From assembly GCA_900320235.1 (NCBI GenBank), contig ONRO01000069.1:1-21142 (forward strand): 21,142 nt of DNA, in the 5' to 3' direction. Position numbers and translations under genes: made by a program. The notes under the pieces were generated by a model. The model ran no database searches. It saw nothing but the letters and a program-made list of their open reading frames with translations, and was not told where the DNA came from. The number at the start of each line of letters is the position of its first letter. Positions within the stretch are counted from its first letter, which is position 1. Shown piece after piece: positions 1 through 6,557 of the stretch. Origin of the DNA: an uncultured Eubacteriales bacterium (GTDB lineage Bacteria; Bacillota; Clostridia; Oscillospirales; Acutalibacteraceae).

Positions 1-25
1 AATCTATATGGAATTTTTGTCTCAT
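1..25 (-). CDS. secF: SecF, N-terminal start only (partial)
   Basis: An ATG at 25-23 overlaps the secD stop codon in an ATGA arrangement and opens a frame reading MRQKFHID to the window edge. A GGAGGT ribosome site lies about 11 nt upstream, inside the end of secD. SecF is the usual partner encoded directly after SecD, and SecF proteins often begin with a short basic stretch like this. Only eight codons are visible, so the identity rests mainly on the neighbour. The overlap suggests translational coupling of the two export subunits. Confidence 0.6.
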
Positions 26-1383
26 GATTTCTTCTTACCTCCGTACAATCTTTTATTTCTCAGGAATTTAAGTCCCGAAACAGAGCGAAGCATCGTTCTT
101 GAAGCCCATACGCCCATGATAAAGTTGGAGATAACGCCAACAAGAAGTGTATAACCAAAGGCATAGATAAGACCCGTTGTTGAAACTCCGAACAGAGCTG
201 AGAAGATATTTGCAGGACCAAATACAAGGATAAGGATAACTGCAACGATAATGATAGTTATATTACCGTCTATGATAGCCGACAGTGATCCCTTTGTACC
301 GTTCTGAATACAGCCGTCAAGAGTCTTGCCTGTCCACAGTTCATCCTTGATTCTTTCTGCGGTAATGATATTTGCGTCAACACCCATACCAATTGAAAGA
401 ATCATACCCGCAATACCCGGGATTGTCATTGTAAAGCTCGGGAATACTGTGAAATAACCCGATACTGCCATAATTGAAAGTGAAAGCTGACCGAGAAGTG
501 CGATAAATGCAACAAATCCCGGAAGTCTGTATACGATGCACATGAAAAGGAAAATGAAGCAAAGTGCAGCAACAGCAGCAATACCCATTGCCTGGAGTGC
601 ATATGTACCAAGGCTCGGACTGATGGTACCGTAGCTTTCAACCTTGAGGCTGAACGGAAGTGCACCGGCATTGATCTTATTTGCAAGTTCTGTTGCACTT
701 TCAGCTGTAAACGGATTATCATTGGATGAGATCATCGCATTACCGTCTGTAATAGCTTCATTTACCTTCGGAGCTGATATCATTGTATCATCCATCCAGA
801 TAGAAATCTGCTTGCCGATATTATTCTTTGTTGCATCTGCGAATTTTTTCTTACCCTCATCGGTAAATTCAAGATCAATAATATACTGTGCCTTCTGGCT
901 GCCGTTTGCCTGCATATATTTTGCAGAAGCACTCTTTACTTCTTTACCAGTAAGAAGCTCTGTTCCTGTCTGTTCTGTTCCCTCTCTGAAAACAAGCTGT
1001 GCAGTTGAAGCAAGCTCTTTGATTGCCTCACCCGGGTCATAGTTTTCCTCGTCAGATTTCCACGGGAAACGGACAGTAATTCTGTCATTAGTATAGTCAG
1101 GATAAAGCTCATAGTCTGTTACATTCTGATTAACAAGACGAAGATCTATGATTGCCTTTACCGACTGCATCTGTTCCTCGGTTGCGTCGATTCCGTCTGC
1201 CGGAGCGAACACAGCTTCAACGCCGCCATTGATGTCGATGCCCCATCGTATATCATTAATACCCTTGATATGAGTAACCGTCAGATCGCCGTTTTCACTG
1301 TATACACCAAAAACAGATGTATAGGTAAGCAGCAGAATGACTGCGAATACGATGAAGAACACCGGTTTGCCAACACGTTTCAT
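22..1383 (-). CDS. secD: Protein translocase subunit SecD
   Basis: SecD is a membrane subunit that works with SecF and SecYEG to pull preproteins across the membrane using the proton motive force. The 453-residue product has an N-terminal membrane segment (about 7-27), a large extracytoplasmic part (about 30-255), and a C-terminal block of several membrane helices. The segment IGMGVDANIITAERIKDEL at about 331-349 is the RND-type motif typical of SecD, and SLGTYALQAMG at 257-267 opens the membrane block. The length fits Firmicute SecD proteins that are separate from SecF. The ATG at 1383 follows GGAGG with a 7-nt gap. The gene has its own consensus promoter at 1508-1536 and overlaps secF at its 3' end. 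Confidence 0.96.
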   Translation of the reverse strand: MKRVGKPVFFIVFAVILLLTYTSVFGVYSENGDLTVTHIKGINDIRWGIDINGGVEAVFAPADGIDATEEQMQSVKAIIDLRLVNQNVTDYELYPDYTNDRITVRFPWKSDEENYDPGEAIKELASTAQLVFREGTEQTGTELLTGKEVKSASAKYMQANGSQKAQYIIDLEFTDEGKKKFADATKNNIGKQISIWMDDTMISAPKVNEAITDGNAMISSNDNPFTAESATELANKINAGALPFSLKVESYGTISPSLGTYALQAMGIAAVAALCFIFLFMCIVYRLPGFVAFIALLGQLSLSIMAVSGYFTVFPSFTMTIPGIAGMILSIGMGVDANIITAERIKDELWTGKTLDGCIQNGTKGSLSAIIDGNITIIIVAVILILVFGPANIFSALFGVSTTGLIYAFGYTLLVGVISNFIMGVWASRTMLRSVSGLKFLRNKRLYGGKKKS

Positions 1384-1507
1384 ACGGTATCCTCCAAATG
1401 AATATTTTTTTTCGGTCTTGCGAAAACTCGGTTTTTACAAACTGATTTTCACTATCCCATTGTTTGCCGAAAGCTTTCGCCCTTATCGACAAAACATATC
1501 AAATAAC

Positions 1508-1536
1508 ATTATATAGTTTTTGCATTAAAATGTCAA
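1508..1536 (-). promoter_or_regulatory. Consensus sigma-A promoter of secDF
   Basis: On the minus strand a perfect TTGACA (-35, 1536-1531) is separated by exactly 17 bp from a perfect TATAAT (-10, 1513-1508). Transcription would start near 1501, giving a leader of about 118 nt before secD. That leader contains a 12-nt palindrome CGAAAGCTTTCG at 1468-1479. Both hexamers match the consensus, so strong constitutive expression is expected. Confidence 0.85.
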
Positions 1537-1683
1537 TGGTTTTATATATTTTTCAGCACCTTGACCAAGTTCTGACAGTATTATTTTTTTCACAGGCTTT
1601 GCGTTTTTTCCTTGCACTAATTATTCTGTGCTTTCTTTTCCCGTAAGACGATTTTATAAGAATTATGTCCGGCATTTCGTATA

Positions 1684-1745
1684 CAGAAAAAGAGAAGGAC
1701 CGTAAGGTAATGAGCCTGTCACTTCCCTTTGGTTCTCCTCTTCTG
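1684..1745 (-). terminator. Possible terminator of the antiporter gene
   Basis: The arms 1690-1701 and 1731-1742 pair over 12 positions with one G-U pair and one A-C mismatch. Inner pairing between AAGG and CCTT is also possible. A run of five U residues follows on the minus strand, partly inside the stem. It lies about 155 nt beyond the antiporter stop codon, which is far for a simple terminator, so a structured RNA segment is an alternative. Confidence 0.4.
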
Positions 1746-1898
1746 AAAATATATTTTCATAACCCAGGCATATACAGCAGATGCCTTAAGCTTATCATTG
1801 TAAATCAGTTTATTCTGCGGGCAGTTCGTTACACTTGACAAGAATACTTACTGATCAGTGTTTTCTTTTCAGGCAAACGTTGTAAAACTTTCCGTTTT

Positions 1899-3134
1899 TC
1901 ATTCAGCTGATACATTTGATCGCTTCTGTGCTTGCTTTTTTCTTTTTTCTGTGAGCACAAGCTTTAAAAGTATTGGTGTGATAATTGTTGTAACAATTAC
2001 GACAAGAACTATCGGCGGGAAAAGTGCTGAATCAATTATTCCTGCTTCATTACCCTTCTGCGCAACGATCAGTGCAACCTCTCCTCTCGAAACCATTCCG
2101 ATTCCGATTGCAAGAGATTCCCTGTTTGTGAATTTACAAAGCTTTGCACCCAATCCGCAGCCCAGTATTTTTGACAGTATCGCTACAACAAGCAGAACAC
2201 CCGAGAACGCAAGTATTGTTCCGTCCATAGCTGTGATATGTGTTTTTATTCCGATGCTTGCAAAGAAAACAGGTGAGAAAAATGCAAATGCCACGATGCT
2301 TATTTTTTTATCTATATATTCATGCGATGAATAATTACAAAGAATAAGACCGGCAAAATATGCTCCTGTGATATCTGCAACTCCGAAATAATATTCTGCA
2401 CAGAACGACATTATAAACGCAAATGAAAGACCGAATATTACAATTCTGTGCTTCTTTGCATAGAATTTTGACGGAATCATGGAAAGCAGCTTTATAACTA
2501 CTGCGCATACAACAACAAATACAAAGAAAAGACCTATTTTTATCACTGATTCAACCGGATCAACGCTTTTATCCTGAAGACCTGTGACAAGTGTCAGTAC
2601 AATTATTCCGACAATATCATCTATTATAGCCGCCCCGAGAATTGCCGTTCCCATCTTGCTTTTGAGCTTTCCCATTTCTCTAAGTGTTTCAACAGTTATG
2701 CTTACTGAGGTTGCCATCAGCACTACTCCCACAAAAACGGTTTTGCATACATGAAGCTGATCGGAAAAATCAAAGCCATAGAAAAGTCCGAAAGTCAGTG
2801 CTCCTCCTGCCATCGGAACAATTACTCCTATAAGTGCAATAATAAGAGATGCTGCACCTGTTTTTTTAAGCTCACTGAAATCTGTTCCGATACCGGCAAG
2901 AAACATAAGTATTATTACACCTATCTCCGCTGTACGGTTGATGAATTCAAGATCATTTCCTCCGCCGAGTACAGAGTTGTCCGCTCCGAGAAGATTGAAT
3001 ACAGACGGACCTATCAGAAGCCCTGCGACAAGTGCGCCGACTACCTGGGGCATATTAACCTTCTGGGAAACAAGTCCGAAAATCTTTGTCGATGCCAGTA
3101 TTATTGCCAGCACCAGTAAATACATGTAGCTCAT
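1899..3134 (-). CDS. Na+/H+ antiporter, CPA2 family, NapA-like
   Basis: The 411-residue protein is strongly hydrophobic, with about 12 or 13 membrane segments and no cytoplasmic RCK/TrkA domain. The motif GALVAGLLIGPSVF (about 33-46) and the region ATSVS...ILGAAIIDDIVG (141-175) are typical of the CPA2 monovalent cation:proton antiporters. The paired aspartates D172-D173 form the 'DD' motif which, in NapA/NhaA-type proteins, goes with electrogenic 2H+:1Na+ exchange. KefB/KefC-type K+ efflux proteins have a QD-type motif there, so Na+/H+ exchange is the better guess; the ion is still inferred. The ATG at 3134 follows AAGGAAGGG (3148-3140). A promoter lies at 3242-3270, and a short leader ORF ends 2 nt before the start. 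Confidence 0.85.
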   Translation of the reverse strand: MSYMYLLVLAIILASTKIFGLVSQKVNMPQVVGALVAGLLIGPSVFNLLGADNSVLGGGNDLEFINRTAEIGVIILMFLAGIGTDFSELKKTGAASLIIALIGVIVPMAGGALTFGLFYGFDFSDQLHVCKTVFVGVVLMATSVSITVETLREMGKLKSKMGTAILGAAIIDDIVGIIVLTLVTGLQDKSVDPVESVIKIGLFFVFVVVCAVVIKLLSMIPSKFYAKKHRIVIFGLSFAFIMSFCAEYYFGVADITGAYFAGLILCNYSSHEYIDKKISIVAFAFFSPVFFASIGIKTHITAMDGTILAFSGVLLVVAILSKILGCGLGAKLCKFTNRESLAIGIGMVSRGEVALIVAQKGNEAGIIDSALFPPIVLVVIVTTIITPILLKLVLTEKRKKQAQKRSNVSAE

Positions 3135-3136
3135 AA

Positions 3137-3190
3137 TTACCCTTCCTTTTCATCTGAAATCTGATCATCAGGGAAAACATTGATGGCCAT
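3137..3190 (-). CDS. Possible 17-residue leader peptide ahead of the antiporter gene
   Basis: An ATG at 3190 opens a 17-codon frame (MAINVFPDDQISDEKEG) ending in TAA at 3139-3137, two bases before the antiporter ATG. GGAGG lies 11 nt upstream of the start, a little farther than ideal. The last codons of this frame overlap the antiporter's ribosome site, an arrangement that allows translational coupling. The peptide is acidic and resembles nothing I recognise. It could be chance reading of the leader; the ribosome-site spacing and the tight junction are the only support. Confidence 0.3.
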   Translation of the reverse strand: MAINVFPDDQISDEKEG

Positions 3191-3241
3191 GGTAATCTGA
3201 ACCTCCGGTTATTTCAGTGTTTCCTTAAAATCATATGCATA

Positions 3242-3270
3242 AAAATAACACATTCTTCTGCCTTTTTCAA
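3242..3270 (-). promoter_or_regulatory. Promoter of the antiporter gene
   Basis: On the minus strand TTGAAA (3270-3265) is followed after 17 bp by TATTTT (3247-3242). The expected transcript would start near 3235, leaving about a 100-nt leader that contains the small ORF at 3137-3190. Confidence 0.55.
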
Positions 3271-3423
3271 TAGACAAATACATAATTTTGACAAATATTT
3301 AACAAGCACACAAATAACATTCCACTGTTTTAAAATTTTGGTTAATATTAACACTTTTTATATGAATATCACCTTTATTATTCTGGAAAAATAATAAAAA
3401 CAGATCTTAAGGAGTTGATAACA

Positions 3424-3777
3424 ATGCAATATCTGATCTCATTTATTACCGGCGGCATTCTTTGTGTTATCGCACAGATACTTATTGACAAAACAAAAAT
3501 CACACCTGCAAGAATACTTGTTATTTATGTAACTGCGGGTGTTTTTCTTACGGCAATCGGAGTTTATGGACCATTTGTAGATTTTGCCGGTGCAGGCGCA
3601 ACAGTTCCGCTCACAGGATTCGGTTATTCACTTGCTGAAGGTGTTCGCGAACAGGTTGCAGAACGAGGAATAGTCGGTATTTTAACTGGAGGACTCGGAG
3701 CCTGTGCAGCCGGTATAGCCGCAGCAATTTTCTTTTCCTTTATTTTGACACTATTTAAAAAGCCGCAGGGTAAATAA
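3424..3777 (+). CDS. spoVAE: Stage V sporulation protein AE (SpoVAE)
   Basis: This 117-residue membrane protein matches SpoVAE, one of the SpoVA proteins that form the channel moving Ca-dipicolinic acid into developing spores and out during germination. Family hallmarks include GGILCVIAQILIDKTKITPARILV near the N-terminus, VDFAGAGATVPLTGFGYSLA in the middle, and GLGACAAGIAAAIFF near the C-terminus. Three or four membrane segments are visible. The ATG at 3424 is preferred over the in-frame TTG at 3415 because AAGGAG (3409-3414) touches the TTG but sits 9 nt from the ATG. The usual partners spoVAC and spoVAD are not adjacent: the flanks hold an antiporter and a YitT gene on the other strand. 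No clear SigG-type promoter was found. Confidence 0.92.
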   Translation: MQYLISFITGGILCVIAQILIDKTKITPARILVIYVTAGVFLTAIGVYGPFVDFAGAGATVPLTGFGYSLAEGVREQVAERGIVGILTGGLGACAAGIAAAIFFSFILTLFKKPQGK

Positions 3778-3785
3778 TAGCCCAT

Positions 3786-3806
3786 ACTATCTTCCTTAAA
3801 GATAGT
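3786..3806 (+). terminator. Weak hairpin after spoVAE
   Basis: ACTATCTT (3786-3793) pairs perfectly with AAGATAGT (3799-3806) around a 5-nt loop, 8 nt after the spoVAE stop codon. The following bases are pyrimidine-rich (CCTCCCTTCTATTT) but are not a clean U run. It is probably the 3' end of the spoVAE transcript. Confidence 0.45.
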
Positions 3807-3838
3807 CCTCCCTTCTATTTCTGAACAAAGCAGATAAT

Positions 3839-3879
3839 AAAAAACCGACCGGACTTACATTTACATGTTTTCCGGTCGG
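3839..3879 (-). terminator. Terminator of the YitT-family gene
   Basis: A 9-bp perfect GC-rich stem, 3845-3853 with 3871-3879 (CCGACCGGA and its complement), encloses a 17-nt loop. Six U residues follow on the minus strand (3844-3839). It begins a few bases beyond the stop codon of the gene at 3886-4761. Confidence 0.88.
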
Positions 3880-3885
3880 AATATT

Positions 3886-4761
3886 TCAGTTATTTGGTCT
3901 GCGGTAAAAGTTTCCCATTACCTCTTCTGATTTTACAATATTGATAAAAGCACCAGGATCTGCCTTTTTTATCTTTGCAACGACTCTGCGTATCTCGTCA
4001 GAAGAAACAACAGAATAAATCATATTACGTTCTCTGCCCTTATAAAGACCAAGTCCTTTGAACAGTGTTCCGTCATGATTTGTATTTTCCCTGATAACCT
4101 CATATACCTTATCTGGTTTTTCCGTAATAATGAGCATTGTCTGTTTCTGATATCTTTTATACAGAATCTGTATTATCATTGTTGAGCAGAACTGAAGAAT
4201 GATCGAATACATAGCTCCTCTCCAGCCAAAAAGGATACCTGAACAGACAAGTACAACAACATTTCCGGCAAATATATAATTCCATGCATCCTTACCGTAT
4301 TTTTCAGAGATAAAGATTGAGATGAAATCTGCGCCTCCGCTCGTAGCATTACTCAGCAGACAGATTGCAATTGCAGTTCCGTTTATTATCCCGCCGAAAA
4401 CTGCACATAGCAGGATATCATTTGTCAGATTCAGATCCGGAATAACATCAGCGAAGACAGACGATAATACAATCATTATCAGGGAATAGATCGTAAAGCG
4501 TTTTCCGATGAATTTGAATGCAAGAATAGCAGGAACAGCATTCAGTGGAATGTATATTGCACTGAGCGGAACATCTATTCCGGCAAATTGTTTAAGGGCA
4601 TGCTGACCGAGAAGAGAAATTCCGGTAAAACCGCCCGAAAGCAAGCCCGAACCATGAAGAAAATTATTTATTGAAAAGCCGTACATTGCAGCTGCAAATA
4701 CAATACATAATATATGCCATGCTTCTCTTTTTATTGAAACCTTCTTTTTTTTATTTTCCAT
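3886..4761 (-). CDS. YitT-family membrane protein with C-terminal DUF2179 domain
   Basis: A 291-residue protein with an N-terminal half of about five or six membrane segments (YitT/DUF161) and a soluble C-terminal part of about 80 residues that fits DUF2179, including GLGLYKGRERNMIYSVVS. Members are widespread in Firmicutes, and their biochemical role is not established. The start is placed at the ATG at 4761, giving MENKKKK, because GGAGGG lies 6 nt upstream; the upstream in-frame ATGs at 4788 and 4785 have no ribosome site and would include this one inside the coding frame. A strong terminator follows. The preceding gene (4890-5318) is on the same strand 128 bp upstream, so co-transcription is possible. 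Confidence 0.85.
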   Translation of the reverse strand: MENKKKKVSIKREAWHILCIVFAAAMYGFSINNFLHGSGLLSGGFTGISLLGQHALKQFAGIDVPLSAIYIPLNAVPAILAFKFIGKRFTIYSLIMIVLSSVFADVIPDLNLTNDILLCAVFGGIINGTAIAICLLSNATSGGADFISIFISEKYGKDAWNYIFAGNVVVLVCSGILFGWRGAMYSIILQFCSTMIIQILYKRYQKQTMLIITEKPDKVYEVIRENTNHDGTLFKGLGLYKGRERNMIYSVVSSDEIRRVVAKIKKADPGAFINIVKSEEVMGNFYRRPNN

Positions 4762-4889
4762 ACAAAGCCCTCCCGAGGGAGTCATCATACATTCTGATAC
4801 GTCAGTTTATTATCACACACGAAACAGAACCGTAAAAACAATTAAAGCTAAAGCCGGGAAAATCAAATCAGTTCAGTCCACAAAATACA

Positions 4890-5318
4890 TTACATATCAA
4901 GCACATCATCTGACGGAAAGCCGTCATCATGAAAATCATGTATTCCATCTACGATTTCACTCTGACGCATCTTCATTCTTAGTCTGTCCTTTTCAACTGC
5001 TTCAGAAAGAACCTCCTTGAATTCCTTTGAATGCTTGATATTTTTCACAAGAAGTGTCGGGTTTGTTTTATCATGTGCATAAACTGTCAGAGATCCAAGT
5101 CCGAACATCTTCTGGAACAGTGATCTTGTCAGAGTCATATCAGTCACACGATACATAAGTATTTCATTTTCAGAACTGTTTAATAAACCTGATTCGATAA
5201 TTATTTTCTTTTCTGTGAGAATATATTTTGTAAATGTCCATGGTATTCCGAAAAAAAGCCAGCGCTTTCTTTCTCTCATAAGTTCACGGTTTACTCCGAT
5301 TTTACTTTCTTCAGCCAT
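4890..5318 (-). CDS. Small PH-domain (bPH2/DUF304-like) protein
   Basis: A 142-residue protein without a signal peptide. Residues of about 25-105 look like a bacterial pleckstrin-homology domain of the YdbS/DUF304 kind: a segment FTKYILTEKKIIIESGLL, then a block ILMYRVTDMTLTRSLFQKMFGLGSLTV resembling the typical 'I..v.v....-G.G.i.v' part. Unlike many DUF304 proteins it lacks the usual pair of N-terminal membrane helices; a single weakly hydrophobic stretch, WLFFGIPWTF, lies near residue 20. The C-terminus is acidic. The start ATG follows AGGAGG with a 7-nt gap. The function is unknown. Confidence 0.7.
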   Translation of the reverse strand: MAEESKIGVNRELMRERKRWLFFGIPWTFTKYILTEKKIIIESGLLNSSENEILMYRVTDMTLTRSLFQKMFGLGSLTVYAHDKTNPTLLVKNIKHSKEFKEVLSEAVEKDRLRMKMRQSEIVDGIHDFHDDGFPSDDVLDM

Positions 5319-5361
5319 TTTATTACCTCCTGCTGCTTTTTATTCAAAAGCAATATATACA

Positions 5362-5399
5362 AATTCAGTTATGACAGATCACTCTGCCATAACTGAATT
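5362..5399 (-). terminator. pfkA: Long inverted repeat after pfkA, probable terminator
   Basis: A perfect 12-bp stem (5362-5373 with 5388-5399) continues, after one A-C mismatch, into a 4-bp inner stem CAGA/TCTG with loop TCAC. It lies 22 bp beyond the pfkA stop codon. On the minus strand the following bases are U-rich but broken (TTTGTATATATTGCTTTT). The stem is AT-rich, so RNA stabilisation or a DNA operator for the gene at 4890-5318 cannot be excluded. Confidence 0.6.
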
Positions 5400-5421
5400 A
5401 TATTATATTATCCTGAATAAG

Positions 5422-6501
5422 TCAATCACCGAAAGAGATACCGATATTCTTTGCATCCTGAATAACCGGACAATCAACAGGCACACCCTTGAGTTTTCCT
5501 GCTACCTCACTGAGCGGTACAGGAACGATCTCACCGTTTATCAGGGCAGTCATATAGCCGTATTTTTCCTGAATGATAAGCTGGGCACATGCTGCACCAT
5601 ATCGTGTTGTGATAAATCTGTCATAAGCGTCGGGGCTGCCGCCTCTCTGGAAATGACCGGGAACAGTAACTCTTGTCTCCTGACCTGTTGCTTCTTCTAT
5701 TTCGTGAGCTATCTTATAGGAAATTGACGGATACATCATATTTGCAATAGCTTCCTTCTTTTTCTTCTTCGGAAGAGATGCGATATCCTTGGAGATTGCT
5801 CCCTCTGCGACTGCAAGTATTGAGAAGCTCTTACCGTTCTTTGTACGGGTCTTGACGGTATCTATTACCTTATTGATATCGTAAGGTATCTCAGGGATAA
5901 GTATTACATCAGCGCCTCCTGCAATACCTGCATGAAGGGTCAGCCAGCCTGCCTTATGTCCCATACATTCAACGATAAATACTCTTCCGTGAGATGTTGC
6001 TGTTGTATGGATACAGTCTATTACCTGTGTAGCGATATCAACTGCGCTCTGGAATCCGAAGGTCACATCTGTTCCCCAGATATCATTATCTATTGTCTTC
6101 GGCATTGATACAACATTCAGTCCTTCCTCAGAGAGCATATTCGCACTCTTATGTGTACCGTTGCCTCCGAGTACAACAAGACAGTCAAGCTTAAGATCTG
6201 CATATGTCTTTTTCATTGCAGCTACCTTATCAACATTTGTTGCTTCATCAATTATCCTCATCTGTTTGAACGGCTGACGTGAGGTTCCGAGAATTGTACC
6301 TCCTCTTGTAAGTATGCCTGAAAAATCATCCGGTTCCATAAGCTTGTATTCACCGTTGATAAGTCCTCTGTAACCGTCAACGATACCATAGATTTCTACT
6401 TTCTTTCCATAGTGGAAATACAGGCCCTTTGCAAGACCTCTGATTGCAGAGTTCAGACCCTGACAATCTCCGCCGCTGGTGAGAATACCTACTCTTTTCA
6501 T
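5422..6501 (-). CDS. pfkA: 6-phosphofructokinase, group III type
   Basis: Phosphorylates fructose-6-phosphate to fructose-1,6-bisphosphate in glycolysis. The 359-residue protein has the P-loop-like SGGDCQGLN at 9-17, GGNGT at 112-116, and PKTIDND at 134-140 with catalytic Asp138. In the donor-site code of E. coli PFK, Gly115 here equals Gly104 (ATP users) and Lys135 equals position 124 (Lys in PPi users and group III, Gly in E. coli). Gly with Lys marks group III, usually ATP-dependent, but the donor cannot be proved by eye. Asn114 replaces the Asp of the usual GGDG. The start is the ATG at 6501: the upstream ATG at 6513 sits inside the AAAGG ribosome site. It lies 56 bp after ppk on the same strand, with no terminator seen between them. 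Confidence 0.93.
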   Translation of the reverse strand: MKRVGILTSGGDCQGLNSAIRGLAKGLYFHYGKKVEIYGIVDGYRGLINGEYKLMEPDDFSGILTRGGTILGTSRQPFKQMRIIDEATNVDKVAAMKKTYADLKLDCLVVLGGNGTHKSANMLSEEGLNVVSMPKTIDNDIWGTDVTFGFQSAVDIATQVIDCIHTTATSHGRVFIVECMGHKAGWLTLHAGIAGGADVILIPEIPYDINKVIDTVKTRTKNGKSFSILAVAEGAISKDIASLPKKKKKEAIANMMYPSISYKIAHEIEEATGQETRVTVPGHFQRGGSPDAYDRFITTRYGAACAQLIIQEKYGYMTALINGEIVPVPLSEVAGKLKGVPVDCPVIQDAKNIGISFGD

Positions 6502-6557
6502 ACATGAACACATCCTTTTCCATAATTTTTGTTTATCGGTTATGAATAAGCCGAAGC

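Larger units (their letters stand above)
1384..1898. other. 515-bp intergenic region between secD and the antiporter gene
   Basis: No convincing gene is seen here on either strand. The region holds the secDF promoter and leader (1384-1536), an imperfect hairpin (1684-1745) that may terminate the antiporter transcript, and a 14-nt palindrome GAAAATATATTTTC at 1745-1758. The rest (1537-1683 and 1759-1898) is AT-rich with no pattern I can assign. Confidence 0.6.

Noticed and set aside
644..1042. A 132-codon plus-strand ORF inside secD
   Set aside because: It is opposite a clear secD frame, has no family signature and no ribosome site; it is a mirror of the real gene. The same holds for the long opposite-strand frames inside ppk, dnaX, clp, der and the antiporter gene.
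3363..3396. A SigG-type promoter for spoVAE
   Set aside because: TGAATA is present, but no CATNNTA-like -10 lies at the right distance; the AT-rich context makes partial matches expected.
5422..6501. Calling the phosphofructokinase PPi-dependent
   Set aside because: Lys135 (position 124) alone is not enough; the Gly at position 104 goes with ATP use, and group III contains ATP enzymes with exactly this pair.
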